Shown here: positions 1 through 8,753 of the stretch, in pieces
How positions within the stretch are numbered: the stretch's first letter is position 1
Layout of the letters: each line of letters begins with the position of its first letter
Source: Telluria beijingensis
GTDB lineage: Bacteria; Pseudomonadota; Gammaproteobacteria; Burkholderiales; Burkholderiaceae_D
Reading direction: 5' to 3'
Assembly: GCF_030770395.1 (NCBI RefSeq)
Contig: NZ_CP132480.1
Span: 4,640,870-4,704,869 of the forward strand
Length of the DNA: 64,000 bases
The notes under the pieces: generated by a model
What the model saw: only the letters and a program-made list of their open reading frames with translations
What the model was told of the DNA's origin: nothing
Databases searched by the model: none
Position numbers and translations under genes: made by a program

Positions 1-570
1 CAACTCGAAGTCGTCGTTGACCACCAGCACGCGCTCCAGGCGGTGCTTGTTCATCAGGCGCTTTGCTTCCGCCGTGTCCGCGTCCTCCTTCACGGTCACC
101 AGCTTGTCGCGCGGCGTCATCTTGGCGCGCGCTTCCGCGTCCAGGTCTTCCTCGAAGCGCAGGTCGCGGTTGGTGATGATGCCCACCACCTGGCTGCCCT
201 CGACCACCGGGAAGCCACTGATGCCGTGCTGCTGCGAAAGCGCCAGAACTTCACGGATCTTCATGGTCGGCGGGATCGTGATCGGGTCGCGCAGCACGCC
301 GGCCTCGAAACGCTTCACCCGCGCCACCTCGCGCGCCTGGTCGGCCGGGCGCAGGTTCTTGTGGATGATGCCGATGCCGCCCTCTTGCGCCATTGCGATC
401 GCCAGGCGCGATTCGGTCACGGTGTCCATCGCCGCCGACAGCAGCGGAATGTTCAATGTGATATTGCGCGTGAGCTTCGTGCGCAGCGAAGTTGCAGCCG
501 GAAGAATGTTGGAGTAAGCGGGGACGAGCAGCACGTCATCGAAGGTGAGTGCTTTTTGGAGGAGACGCAT
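1..570 (-). CDS. guaB: IMP dehydrogenase, N-terminal part (cut by window edge)
   Basis: Oxidises IMP to XMP with NAD+, the committed step of GTP synthesis in the cytoplasm. The first 190 codons are present and begin MRLLQKALTFDDVLLVPAYS, the hallmark GuaB start. The barrel segment PLLSAAMDTVTESRLAIAMAQEGGIGIIHKN follows, and from about residue 95 the regulatory CBS pair begins (ISGFPVVEGSQVVGIITNRDL). The catalytic Cys loop lies beyond the window edge. An AGGAAA ribosome site sits just before the ATG and a TATAAT hexamer lies at 597-602 on the same strand, but no good -35 is visible. The missing 3' part is due only to the window boundary. Identification is secure from the N-terminus alone. 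Confidence 0.97.
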   Translation of the reverse strand, partial: MRLLQKALTFDDVLLVPAYSNILPAATSLRTKLTRNITLNIPLLSAAMDTVTESRLAIAMAQEGGIGIIHKNLRPADQAREVARVKRFEAGVLRDPITIPPTMKIREVLALSQQHGISGFPVVEGSQVVGIITNRDLRFEEDLDAEARAKMTPRDKLVTVKEDADTAEAKRLMNKHRLERVLVVNDDFEL

Positions 571-720
571 AGTATTTCCTATAGGCGCAAAAGCAAATTA
601 TACAGAAACTCTCAATTTCCGTCGCCGGGGAGGCCAAAATTTCTTCCGCACGGTGCGGCCGGCGATTGACAGCCGGGCCAGGACATGGCGAAATCGAGCG
701 GCTTATCCAGGAACCCATCG

Positions 721-1218
721 ATGCCTCCTTTCTCCAGACACACCCTCGCCGCCCTGCTCCTGCTTGCAGCCAGCACTGCCCACGCCCAGTACGTCTGGAT
801 CGGCCCGAATGGCACGCGCCAGTATTCCGACCGGCCTCCACCGCCCGGCACGCCGGCCAGCAAGATCCTCAAGGGGCCCGACCGCCCCGCCTTCGCCGCG
901 CCGGAGTCGACAGTCCCCGCGGCCGGAGAAGACCCCGCTGCCCAGGCCAAAACGCCGCCCGCGCTGGCCGAGCGCGAGGCTGCCTTTCAACAACGCAGCA
1001 AGGAGCGCCAGGAAGCGGAACAGAAACGGCAGGAAGAAGCGACGCGCCAGCGCCGGCTGGCCGAGCACTGCGCGGCCGCGCGCGACACCCAGGCCCAGCT
1101 CGCGTCCGGCATCCGCATCTCCCGCATCGGCGCGGATGGGCAAAAAACCTACCTGAGCGACGAAGAAAAAGCCGCGCGCAGCGAGCAGGTCAGGCGCGCG
1201 CTCCAGGACTGCCGCTGA
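721..1218 (+). CDS. Secreted DUF4124-type protein of unknown function
   Basis: Predicted periplasmic protein of 165 residues. The start at 721 is preferred over an in-frame ATG at 685, because it has an AGGA ribosome site nine bases upstream and gives a clean signal peptide (hydrophobic LAALLLLAAS, cleavage after AHA). The mature N-terminus, YVWIGPNGTRQYSDRPPPPGTP, is the DUF4124 signature found at the front of many betaproteobacterial envelope proteins. A charged coiled-coil stretch follows (about residues 95-125), then a two-Cys tail. The 3' end overlaps the convergent cyclase gene by 29 bases. Function is not known for the family. Confidence 0.75.
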   Translation: MPPFSRHTLAALLLLAASTAHAQYVWIGPNGTRQYSDRPPPPGTPASKILKGPDRPAFAAPESTVPAAGEDPAAQAKTPPALAEREAAFQQRSKERQEAEQKRQEEATRQRRLAEHCAAARDTQAQLASGIRISRIGADGQKTYLSDEEKAARSEQVRRALQDCR

Positions 1219-2401
1219 GCCCATCCGGGGGCGGCGCGCCCGGCTTCTCCGGCGCGTCCGCCACCTCCACCCGGTTGCGCCCGCCCGCCTTGGCCGCGTA
1301 CAGCGCCGCATCGGCGCGCGCCATCAGGCCGGCGACGTTCTCGCCCGGCTCCAGCATCGCCACTCCGATGCTCACCGTGTAGGCCACCCGGCCCGCGCCC
1401 GGCGCCACCTGCGGCGCACGCTCGAGCGCGGCGCGCAGGGGCTGGGCCACCGCCAGCACCGTGCGGCTGTCGGCATCGGGCAGCAGTACCGCGAATTCCT
1501 CGCCGCCGAGCCGGGCGCAGTAATCGATCTTGCGGATCACCTGCTGGGTGCGCTCGACCAGGTCGCGCAGCACCAGGTCGCCGACGCCGTGGCCAAAGGT
1601 GTCGTTGATGCGCTTGAAGTGGTCGGCATCCACCAGCAGCAGGCCCAGGCCGCTGCCGCGGCGCTCGGCGCGCGCCAGTTCGCGTTCGGCGAAGGCGAAG
1701 AAGGCGCGGCGCGAGGCGGCGCCGGTCAGGTGGTCGTGGTCGGCGGCATGGGCGCTGGCCGCGATCAGGCGCGCGTTGGCCATCATCACCGCGCCCAGGG
1801 TCAGCGCCGGCAGCGCCAGCGTGCCGACGGCGAAGAACACCAGGTTATAGAAGCTCGCCTCGAGCAGCGAATAGGGTTGATAGGCATCGACTATGTAGAA
1901 GCCCGCGCGCCAGGCGTGCCCCAATGCCAGCACCAGGGCGGCGCAGCGGGTGAAAGCGAAGGGATAGCGCAGGCGCGGTTCGGCAGGCCGGCGCACGGCG
2001 ATGCCGATCGCGGCGCAGACCACGCCGTGGAAGATCGATACCGACACGATGCGCAGCGCCGCCGACTCGACCATGTAGTGGAAGAACACGACCCCGGACA
2101 GCGCCCCGAGCGCCCCGCCCGCCAGCAGGCGCCACGGCACCGGCAAGCCCAGGAAACGCCGGAAACCGGCGCAGATCATCGTGATCGTGCCCAGGTAGAG
2201 GGCGTTGGCCAGCTCGATGCTCAGCACGTCGGGCACTGCCCCGCGCGCGGCGAACAGCAGCAGGGCCACCACCGCCATCAGGTTGGCCTGCTTCCATTCG
2301 CGGATGCCCGCGACCTCGCTCCGGGTGAGGGAAGACAGGACCAGCAGCATGACCACCGACAAGGCGGTGGTCACCAATAGCAGACTCAAGGCATTCAGCA
2401 T
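1190..2401 (-). CDS. Membrane-bound diguanylate cyclase
   Basis: Makes cyclic di-GMP from two GTP. The N-terminal half has about six hydrophobic segments without a recognised ligand domain. The C-terminal half is a GGDEF domain with the active-site loop GGEEF at residues 299-303, the DADHFKRINDTFGH metal and base site before it, and the SIGVA strand after it. The inhibitory I-site is intact: RKID at 290-293, exactly five residues before GGEEF, so product inhibition is expected. The start is uncertain: ATG at 2401 begins directly with the first membrane helix, while an ATG at 2458 would add 19 charged residues; neither has a strong ribosome site. No EAL domain is present. Confidence 0.9.
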   Translation of the reverse strand: MLNALSLLLVTTALSVVMLLVLSSLTRSEVAGIREWKQANLMAVVALLLFAARGAVPDVLSIELANALYLGTITMICAGFRRFLGLPVPWRLLAGGALGALSGVVFFHYMVESAALRIVSVSIFHGVVCAAIGIAVRRPAEPRLRYPFAFTRCAALVLALGHAWRAGFYIVDAYQPYSLLEASFYNLVFFAVGTLALPALTLGAVMMANARLIAASAHAADHDHLTGAASRRAFFAFAERELARAERRGSGLGLLLVDADHFKRINDTFGHGVGDLVLRDLVERTQQVIRKIDYCARLGGEEFAVLLPDADSRTVLAVAQPLRAALERAPQVAPGAGRVAYTVSIGVAMLEPGENVAGLMARADAALYAAKAGGRNRVEVADAPEKPGAPPPDGLSGSPGARA

Positions 2402-2530
2402 CGGGCAGGAGGACGGCAGGTAGCGCGACGCGACAATGCGCCAGCGGGGTGACGCCATGATACCAAGAAATACCGATGAATCTATTCGATTGTTACGAAT
2501 GAGAAACTAGTTGTAATATCCTGTCATCGG

Positions 2531-2845
2531 CTATCCGACGGCGTCGGAGGGGCGCACTACCTCATCACGCTTGGCCGCGCGCTTGCGGCGCGATTCCTTG
2601 GGATCGGCCACCAGCGGCCGGTAGATCTCGATGCGGTCGCGCGCGCGCAGCACGGTGTCGAGCGTCTTTTTCTTGGCGTAGATGCCGACCGGCTGGGTGG
2701 CGAGATTGATGTCCGGGAAGGCTTCCAGCACGCCGCTGCGCTCGATCGCCGCGCCGATCGTCGTGCCGGCCTCGACCTGCAGCGCGCGCAGCCATTCGTG
2801 GCGGTCGCTGGCGTAGCACACCGAAATCTCCAGCATCTCAGCCAT
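2531..2845 (-). CDS. rnfH: RnfH family ubiquitin-fold protein
   Basis: A 104-residue beta-grasp protein of the RnfH/UPF0125 family. Family landmarks are present in order: ISVCYASDRHEWLRALQVEAGTT, AIERSGVLEAFPDI, VGIYAKKK, and the C-terminal RIEIYRPLVADPKESRRKRA. The molecular role is not established; the name comes from linkage to rnf clusters in other bacteria, and no rnf genes are near. The gene overlaps the end of ratA by eight bases, a pairing conserved widely in beta- and gammaproteobacteria next to smpB, which implies translational coupling. Confidence 0.92.
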   Translation of the reverse strand: MAEMLEISVCYASDRHEWLRALQVEAGTTIGAAIERSGVLEAFPDINLATQPVGIYAKKKTLDTVLRARDRIEIYRPLVADPKESRRKRAAKRDEVVRPSDAVG

Positions 2846-3269
2846 ACAATGTCTCGGCGCGCTTGCAGAACGAATCGACCATGCTGTTGGCGATCATGCC
2901 GAACACGGGCCCGACGATCTGGGCCAGGATCACGCTCGAGAACTCGTACTGCATGTCGAAGTCGATCTTGCAGGCGTCTTCACGCAGGGGCTTGAAACTC
3001 CAGGTCGCCTCCAGCATCTTGAAAGGACCGTCGACCAGGTGCATCTTCATCTGGGTCGGGCGCTGGTTGTGGTTCGAGGTCGTGAAGCTCTGTTTCACGC
3101 CATGGAAATTGATCTGCAGGCTGGCGACCAGCTTGTCATCGGTCTGCTCGACGATCTTGACGCCTGCACACCAGGGCAGGAACTTGGGATAATCCTCGAC
3201 CTTGGCGACCAGGTCGAACATCTGTTCTGCGCTATAGCCAAGGAAAACTGATTTGTGCACTACTGCCAT
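2838..3269 (-). CDS. ratA: RatA-type START/COQ10 family protein
   Basis: A 143-residue single START-like domain protein (polyketide cyclase/COQ10 type). MAVVHKSVFLGYSAEQMFDLVAKVEDYPKFLPWC is the characteristic front end; the family motif FEFSS-like is seen as YEFSSVILAQIVGPVF near residue 110. In E. coli the homologue RatA (PasT) was described as a ribosome association toxin, while eukaryotic COQ10 binds ubiquinone; which role applies here cannot be told from sequence. First gene of a two-gene minus-strand unit with rnfH, divergent from smpB with 94 bases between the starts. The synteny with smpB supports the assignment. Confidence 0.92.
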   Translation of the reverse strand: MAVVHKSVFLGYSAEQMFDLVAKVEDYPKFLPWCAGVKIVEQTDDKLVASLQINFHGVKQSFTTSNHNQRPTQMKMHLVDGPFKMLEATWSFKPLREDACKIDFDMQYEFSSVILAQIVGPVFGMIANSMVDSFCKRAETLYG

Positions 3270-3363
3270 TGGTCAACCGTTTGTTATGATGTTGGTCATT
3301 TACCCGCGCCGTATGCTGGCGCTATGGCATTAGTTTAACCGACACGCGAAATTTCGCCTTTTC

Positions 3364-3813
3364 ATGAGCATCGCTGACAATAAAAAAGCATTTTTTGACT
3401 ACTTCATCGAAGACCGCTACGAGGCCGGCCTGGTACTGGAGGGTTGGGAAGTCAAAGCCATCCGCGAAGGGCGGGTGCAGATCAAGGAAGCCTATGTGCT
3501 CGTCCGTAATGGCGAGCTCTACCTGTTTGGCGCGCACGTCAGTGCGCTGACCACCACTTCCACCTTCAGCCACCCGGAAGCACTGCGCTCGCGCAAGCTG
3601 CTGCTGCACCGCGCCGAGATCGACAAGCTGATCGGCAAGGTCGAGCGCGCCGGCTTCACGCTGGTGCCGCTCAACCTGCACATGAAGAAGGGCCGTGTGA
3701 AGTGCGAAATCGGCCTGGCCAAGGGCAAGAAGCAGCACGACAAGCGCGCCACCGAGAAAGACCGTGACGCCAAGCGCGAAGTCAATCAGGCGATGAAGAC
3801 CAACCGCCGCTGA
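3364..3813 (+). CDS. smpB: SsrA-binding protein SmpB
   Basis: RNA-binding partner of tmRNA in trans-translation, which rescues stalled ribosomes and tags the nascent peptide. At 149 residues it is the normal length. The beta-barrel core runs from [40 protein letters not shown] through [11 protein letters not shown]; the conserved HPE (here [17 protein letters not shown]) lies mid-protein. The basic C-terminal tail, [23 protein letters not shown], is the part that folds into the ribosomal mRNA channel. The ssrA RNA gene is not in this window. No strong ribosome site is visible ahead of the ATG. Confidence 0.97.
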   Translation: MSIADNKKAFFDYFIEDRYEAGLVLEGWEVKAIREGRVQIKEAYVLVRNGELYLFGAHVSALTTTSTFSHPEALRSRKLLLHRAEIDKLIGKVERAGFTLVPLNLHMKKGRVKCEIGLAKGKKQHDKRATEKDRDAKREVNQAMKTNRR

Positions 3814-3824
3814 CAAGGCAGGCT

Positions 3825-3853
3825 CGTCGCTCCCGCGCAGGCGGGAGCCCAGG
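3825..3853. repeat. Single REP-like palindrome
   Basis: A lone copy of the REP-like family seen as inverted pairs elsewhere in this window. The perfect 8-bp stem GCTCCCGC/GCGGGAGC (3829-3836 and 3841-3848) encloses a GCAG loop, with the family flanks CGTCG before and CCCAGG after. It lies between the convergent ends of smpB and the MFS exporter gene and could act as a transcription barrier or mRNA end protector; no U-tract follows. Confidence 0.75.
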
Positions 3854-3864
3854 TATCCGCAGTG

Positions 3865-5049
3865 TCAGGCGCCCGTCGCCTGCGCCATGCGCACTGACAG
3901 CCGCCAGGCGCCAAAGCTCAGCGCCAGCCCGCCCGCCACGCCCAGCGCCAACCTGAGGGCGCTCTCGAACAGCAGCGGCGCCACCAGTCCCGAGACCAGG
4001 GCGAAGGCCATCATCTGGATGAAGCCGACCATCGACGAGGCCAGCCCGCGGTTGCGCGGGAACAGGCCCATCGCGGTCAGCTGCACCGCCGGCATCGCCA
4101 CCGCCAGCCCGAAGGTATACACGAACAGCGGCAACACCGACCAGGGCACGGCCGCCGGCATCAAGAGGTGGTAGCCGACGTTGAGCGCCGTGCCCAGCGC
4201 CATCACTCCGTAGCCGGTCCACATCATGCCGGCCGGCGTCGAACCGTGGGCGCGCTTGCCGGCCCAGGCCGAGCCCACCACCATGCCGCCCACCAGCGGG
4301 ATGAACATCCAGGCGAAGGCGGTTTCGGGCAGGCCCAGGATCACCATCACGAAGTTCGAGGCCGAGCCGATGTACAGCGACAGGCCGCTGAAGGCCAGGC
4401 CGACCGACAGCGCCAGGAACACGAATTGCGGATTGCGCAGCACCATCAGGTAGTTGCGGCCGATGGTCCCCGGATGGAAGGCCTGGCGCTTCTCGCGCGG
4501 CAGGCTTTCGGGCAGCAGTTTCAGGCACAGCACGATCATGGCGGCGCCGAACACGGCCAGGAACACGAACGACGAGCGCCAGCCGAACGTCACGTGCAGC
4601 CAGCCGCCCAGGATCGGCGCGATCGCCGGCGCCAGGCCAAACACCATCATGATGTGCGACATCATGCGCTGGGCCTGGGCGCCTTCGAAGCGGTCCTGCA
4701 CGATGGCCTGGCCGATCACCGACCCGGCGCCGGCCGACAGGCCCTGCAGCGCGCGGAACACCAGCAGCCAGCCGAAGCTCGGCGCCCAGGCCGCGCCGAC
4801 CGAGGCCAGCGTATACACCGCCAGTGCGGCCAGGATCACGGGCCGCCGGCCGAAGGAATCGGACAGCGTCCCGTAGAACAGCATCATGAAGGCGAACGTG
4901 AACAGGAACACGCTCAGGGTCTGCTGCACGGCCACCGACCCGACCCCGAACTCGGTGCCGATCGCCGGCATCGACGGCAGGTAGGTGTCGATGGCCAGGG
5001 CGCCGATCATGCCCAGGCAGGCGAGGATGACGGTGAGGAGCTTTTGCAT
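3865..5049 (-). CDS. Bcr/CflA family MFS drug-type exporter
   Basis: Inner-membrane proton antiporter of 394 residues with 12 predicted helices. It begins in helix 1 with ACLGMIGALAIDTYLPSMPAIGTEFGV, the Bcr/CflA signature (DTYLPSMPxI). The MFS loop 2-3 motif is GTLSDSFGRRPVIL near residue 60, and the antiporter motif of helix 5 is visible as APAIAPILGGWL. Family members export bicyclomycin, chloramphenicol or sulfonamides; the substrate here is unknown. The gene stands alone, convergent with smpB and upstream-to-upstream of nothing closely spaced. The 3' spacer holds a REP-like palindrome. Confidence 0.9.
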   Translation of the reverse strand: MQKLLTVILACLGMIGALAIDTYLPSMPAIGTEFGVGSVAVQQTLSVFLFTFAFMMLFYGTLSDSFGRRPVILAALAVYTLASVGAAWAPSFGWLLVFRALQGLSAGAGSVIGQAIVQDRFEGAQAQRMMSHIMMVFGLAPAIAPILGGWLHVTFGWRSSFVFLAVFGAAMIVLCLKLLPESLPREKRQAFHPGTIGRNYLMVLRNPQFVFLALSVGLAFSGLSLYIGSASNFVMVILGLPETAFAWMFIPLVGGMVVGSAWAGKRAHGSTPAGMMWTGYGVMALGTALNVGYHLLMPAAVPWSVLPLFVYTFGLAVAMPAVQLTAMGLFPRNRGLASSMVGFIQMMAFALVSGLVAPLLFESALRLALGVAGGLALSFGAWRLSVRMAQATGA

Positions 5050-5160
5050 GTACTACACTTTCGGTGTCAGTGCCAACACCGCACCATGCGAGCGTCAGGG
5101 GGACGGGATTGTACGCTATTTCTTTGGTCCCGATCCTCACCCTTCCCCACGCCAGGGCGT

Positions 5161-5832
5161 CTACGGCGCCCGCAGCGACATCCCGAAGCGGTCCAGGCGC
5201 GGCATCCAGTCTTCCTGGTAGGCGGCCGACACCAGGATGCGCTCGGCGCGCCCGATCAGCTTTTCGCGCAACACCAGGCCGATGGCGCGCGAATCGGCGC
5301 TGTCGTTGCGGTTGTCGCCCAACATCAGGTACTGGCCGGCCGGGATGCGCACCGGGTCGAAACTGCGCGGCGCCGCCACCCCGGGCAGCACCTGGATGCG
5401 CTGGCGGGTGCCGGCCACCTGCTCTTCCAGGCGGATGGCGTCGACCACCAGGCCGCGGCTGCGTTCGCGCGTTTCTCCCAGTACCGCATAGCTGGCGCCC
5501 TCACCGTTGACGAACAGCCGGTCGCCGCGCATTTCGACCAGGTCGCCCGGCACCGCCAGCACGCGCTTGATCAGGCGGACGTCATCCTGCGGCGAGTGAA
5601 ACACCACCATGTCGCCGCGCGCCGGCTCGCCCAGGTGCGCCACGCTGTGTCCGGTCAGTGGTATCTTGAGGTCGAAGGCCATGCGGTTGATCAGCACCAC
5701 GTCGCCCTCGAGCAGGTTGGGCCGCATCGAGCCACTCAGGATCGGGCTCCAGTCGGCGACCGCGCTGCGAAACACGCCGAACAACAGCAAAAAGACCAGG
5801 AAGCCCTTGTTGGCGCGGACGAAGTTTTTCAT
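5161..5832 (-). CDS. lepB: Signal peptidase I, short single-anchor form
   Basis: Type I leader peptidase that cleaves exported preproteins at the outer face of the inner membrane. The S26 Ser/Lys dyad is visible: SGSM with the nucleophile at Ser35, and RLIKR with Lys89. The structural box GDNRNDSADSR is present near residue 175. Only one N-terminal membrane anchor is seen (residues about 10-26), in contrast to the two of E. coli LepB, and at 223 residues it is shorter. It is not next to lepA, the usual partner of the main lepB, so it may be an accessory signal peptidase; the gene symbol is therefore by family. Confidence 0.87.
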   Translation of the reverse strand: MKNFVRANKGFLVFLLLFGVFRSAVADWSPILSGSMRPNLLEGDVVLINRMAFDLKIPLTGHSVAHLGEPARGDMVVFHSPQDDVRLIKRVLAVPGDLVEMRGDRLFVNGEGASYAVLGETRERSRGLVVDAIRLEEQVAGTRQRIQVLPGVAAPRSFDPVRIPAGQYLMLGDNRNDSADSRAIGLVLREKLIGRAERILVSAAYQEDWMPRLDRFGMSLRAP

Positions 5833-5921
5833 GGATGGCTCCGGGGATGAATGGAGCGCCCAGCTTAACCGTCGCCCTCAAGCCATGGCTTAGCAGTTCA
5901 TTAGGACGACGGCGGGGCGAA

Positions 5922-5939
5922 GTGTCACCGGGCTGTCAT
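5922..5939 (+). promoter_or_regulatory. Possible PhoB box before ppk1
   Basis: Two direct repeats in Pho-box register, GTGTCAC and CTGTCAT, are separated by four bases (11-base period). The second repeat matches the consensus fully and the first in five of seven positions. A TACACT hexamer lies ten bases downstream, where the -10 of PhoB-activated promoters is expected. The spacer is CGGG rather than A/T-rich, which weakens the case. PhoB control of polyphosphate kinase is known in other proteobacteria. Confidence 0.45.
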
Positions 5940-5983
5940 ATTTGACATCTACACTACCTGCGGGACGACTACGACCGCAGACC

Positions 5984-8146
5984 ATGGACATGAAAAAAAA
6001 GGCCATCGAGGCTGAGCTCAAACAATTTTCCGACGGCGGCGCCTACCTGAACCGCGAGCTGTCGCTGCTCGAATTCAACCGCCGCGTGCTGGCCCAGGCC
6101 GAAGACCCCGCCATTCCCCTGCTCGAACGCCTGCGCTTTTTATGCATCGTGGCGAGCAACCTGGACGAATTCTTCGAAGTGCGGGTGGCCAGCCTGCTGG
6201 CCCAGTACCAGATGGACCGCGCCAGCGGCGCCCTGCCCGACGGCCTGGCGGCAAGCCTCGAACGCGCCAGCGCCGAATGCCGCCACCTGATCGCGCGCCA
6301 GTACAGCCTGTTCAACACCGAGATCCAGCCGCAGTTGTCGGAGCACGGCATCCACCTGCTGCACCGCAGCGACCGCAACGCCGCCCAGCGCGCCTGGGTC
6401 AAGCAGTACTTCGACCGCGAGGTGCGCCCGCTCCTGACGCCGATCAGCCTCGACCCGGCCCACCCCTTCCCGCGCGTGATCAACAAGAGCCTCAACTTCA
6501 TCGTCGAACTGGGCGGCAAGGATGCCTTCGGGCGCGGCTCGGGCATCGCCATCATGAAGGCGCCGCGCGTGCTGCCGCGCGTGATCCGGCTGCCGGACGA
6601 GCTCTCGGACAAGAAAGGCGCGTCCTACTGCATGCTGTCGTCGGTGATCCAGGCCCATATGGCCGACCTGTTCACCGGCCGCGAAGTGGTGTCGTACTCG
6701 CAGTTCCGGGTCACCCGCAACAGCGACCTGTGGGTCGACGAAGAAGAGGTGAAAAACCTGCGCCAGGCCTTGCAGAGCGAGTTGCACGGCCGCCAGTACG
6801 GCTTCGCGGTGCGGCTCGAGGTGGGCCGCTCCTGCCCCGAGCATTTGTCCGACTTCTTGCTCAACCAGTTCCACATCGACCGCAGCCGCCTGTTCACGGT
6901 CGACGGCCCGGTCAACCTGGGCCGGCTGCTGGAAATCGTCAACAGCAACGACCAGGCCGAGCTGAAATTCCCGCCCTATGTCGCCGGCCATCCGGCCAAG
7001 CTGTCCGGCCCCGACCTGTTCGCCACCCTGCGCAAGAACGACGCGCTGCTGCACCATCCGTTCGAATCGTTCCAGCCGGTGATCAACTTCATCGCCTGCG
7101 CGGCGGCCGATCCGAACGTGGTGGCGATCAAGCAGACCATCTACCGCGCGGGCAGCAATTCGGAACTGGTCGAGGCCCTGATCGAGGCCGCGCGGCGCGG
7201 CAAGGAAGTCACCGTCATCGTCGAACTGATGGCGCGCTTCGACGAAGAAGCCAATATCAACTGGGCCGAGAAGCTCGAGCAGGCCGGGGCCCAGGTGGTG
7301 TACGGCGTGGTCGGGCTCAAGACCCATGCCAAGATGGCGCTGGTGCTGCGTCGCGAGCCGAACGGCCTGCGCCGCTACGCCCACCTCGGCACCGGCAACT
7401 ACAACCCGACCACGGCCCGGTTCTATACCGACATGGGCCTGCTGACGGCCGATCCAGACCTGACCGCCGACGTCAACGAGGTCTTCATCCACCTCACCAG
7501 CATGACCCGCCCCAAGCAGCTCGCGAGCATCTGGCTGGCGCCGTTCTCGCTGCAGAAGGAGGTCGTGCGCGCGATCCGGCAAGAGGCCGACATCGCGCGC
7601 CAGGGCCGACCGGGGCGCATCATCGCCAAGATGAATTCGCTCACCGACGAATCGGTGATCAAGGCGCTGTACGACGCGTCCCAGGCCGGGGTCAGGATCG
7701 ACCTGGTCATTCGCGGCGCCTGCTCGCTGCGGCCTGGCGTGGCGGGGCTGTCCGAGAACATCAAGGTGCGCTCGATCGTCGGCCGCTTTTTGGAGCACAC
7801 GCGCATCTTCTACTTCCGCAACGACCTGAAGCACGATGTGGTGCTCAGCAGCGCCGACTGGATGAACCGCAACCTGTTCCGCCGGGTCGAAGTGGCATTC
7901 CCGATCCGCTCCACTGCGCTCAAGCGACGCGTGATGCGCGAAGGGCTGCATCCCTACCTGAAGGACAACGTCAACGCCTGGGAACTGGCGCCCGACGGCC
8001 GTTACCGCCGCCGCAAGGCGCGCGGCAAGCAGCAGCAGTACAGCGCGCAACAGGTGTTGATGGACATGCTGGGCGCCGACAACCCCGATCACGATAGTAA
8101 CGACAAGGAGACCGAGCATGGAACTGATCCTGTGGCGCCACGCTGA
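5984..8146 (+). CDS. ppk1: Polyphosphate kinase 1
   Basis: Reversibly transfers the ATP gamma-phosphate onto polyphosphate chains. The N-domain starts YLNRELSLLEFNRRVLAQA, diagnostic of PPK1. The two catalytic histidines are His448 (GLKTHAKMALVLRR) and His467 (RYAHLGTGNYNP), 19 residues apart as in E. coli PPK. The C-terminal domain holds the second phospholipase D-like half with DLVIRGACSLRPGV. The start at 5984 gives 720 residues; a TTG-initiated extension from 5942 would run through the promoter and is rejected. The end overlaps sixA by 29 bases, so the two are translationally linked; the opposing enzyme gene ppx is convergent just downstream. Confidence 0.97.
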   Translation: MDMKKKAIEAELKQFSDGGAYLNRELSLLEFNRRVLAQAEDPAIPLLERLRFLCIVASNLDEFFEVRVASLLAQYQMDRASGALPDGLAASLERASAECRHLIARQYSLFNTEIQPQLSEHGIHLLHRSDRNAAQRAWVKQYFDREVRPLLTPISLDPAHPFPRVINKSLNFIVELGGKDAFGRGSGIAIMKAPRVLPRVIRLPDELSDKKGASYCMLSSVIQAHMADLFTGREVVSYSQFRVTRNSDLWVDEEEVKNLRQALQSELHGRQYGFAVRLEVGRSCPEHLSDFLLNQFHIDRSRLFTVDGPVNLGRLLEIVNSNDQAELKFPPYVAGHPAKLSGPDLFATLRKNDALLHHPFESFQPVINFIACAAADPNVVAIKQTIYRAGSNSELVEALIEAARRGKEVTVIVELMARFDEEANINWAEKLEQAGAQVVYGVVGLKTHAKMALVLRREPNGLRRYAHLGTGNYNPTTARFYTDMGLLTADPDLTADVNEVFIHLTSMTRPKQLASIWLAPFSLQKEVVRAIRQEADIARQGRPGRIIAKMNSLTDESVIKALYDASQAGVRIDLVIRGACSLRPGVAGLSENIKVRSIVGRFLEHTRIFYFRNDLKHDVVLSSADWMNRNLFRRVEVAFPIRSTALKRRVMREGLHPYLKDNVNAWELAPDGRYRRRKARGKQQQYSAQQVLMDMLGADNPDHDSNDKETEHGTDPVAPR

Positions 8147-8576
8147 GGCCGAGCCGGGAGAACCGGACCTCTCGCGCGAACTGACGCCCAAGGGCCAACG
8201 CCACGCCGCGCGCATGGGCGCCTGGCTCGACCGCAAACTGCCGCCCGCCTGCCGCATCCTGGTGAGCCCCGCCACGCGCTGCATCCAGACCGTCGAGGCG
8301 CTGGGGCGGCGCTACGAGGTGGTCGAGGCGCTCGGCACCGAGTCGAACGCCGAGGCGATCATCGAAGCCTGCGGCTGGCCGGAGCACCGCCAGCCGGCGC
8401 TGATCGTCGGCCACCAGCCCCTGCTGGGGCAAGTGGCGTCGATGGTGCTGTGCGGGGACAAGCAGGACTGGCGCATCCGCAAGGCGGGGGTGTTCTGGAT
8501 CGAGCACAAGGAACCGGAAGGCGTTCCGTATATCCGGCTGGTGGCGGGGCCGGATGTGATTGGCAAGTTGCGCTGA
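8118..8576 (+). CDS. sixA: Phosphohistidine phosphatase SixA family
   Basis: Small histidine-phosphatase-fold enzyme of 152 residues. The RH motif with nucleophile His8 is seen as LWRHAEAEPGEPDLSRELTPKGQRHA, and the second catalytic His in VGHQPLL near residue 97. SixA removes phosphate from phosphohistidine in phosphorelay or PTS-Ntr proteins in E. coli; the substrate here is not shown. It starts within the end of ppk1 (29-base overlap), an arrangement found in many betaproteobacteria. Linkage to ppk1 and ppx suggests a role in phosphate or polyphosphate physiology, but this is inference. Confidence 0.88.
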   Translation: MELILWRHAEAEPGEPDLSRELTPKGQRHAARMGAWLDRKLPPACRILVSPATRCIQTVEALGRRYEVVEALGTESNAEAIIEACGWPEHRQPALIVGHQPLLGQVASMVLCGDKQDWRIRKAGVFWIEHKEPEGVPYIRLVAGPDVIGKLR

Positions 8577-8615
8577 ACCGGGCCACACCGCCCACACGTC
8601 GATCACGCCAATCAA

Positions 8616-8720
8616 CGTCGTTCCCGCGGAGGCGGGAACCCAAGACTTCTGCCTGGCGGACTGCCTTGAACTGATCGTCAACTCAAGCACGCTTGGGTTC
8701 CCGCCTGCGCGGGAACGACG
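8616..8720. repeat. REPIN-like inverted pair of REP elements (copy 1)
   Basis: Two 29-bp REP-like elements face each other: 8616-8644 and 8692-8720, differing from perfect inversion at one loop base, with a 47-bp spacer. Each is itself a short palindrome (TTCCCGC...GCGGGAA) flanked by GTCG and CCCAAG. The pair fills the space between the convergent ends of sixA and ppx. The same arrangement recurs at 32310-32409 and 47287-47390 with nearly the same spacer length. Confidence 0.85.
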
Positions 8721-8753
8721 GTGGTGGTGTGGGGATTTCGGGCCAGGTCAGGG

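Noticed and set aside
5942..5983. TTG-initiated extension of ppk1
   Set aside because: It runs through the promoter region and adds 14 residues not expected in PPK1; the ATG at 5984 precedes the conserved N-terminus.
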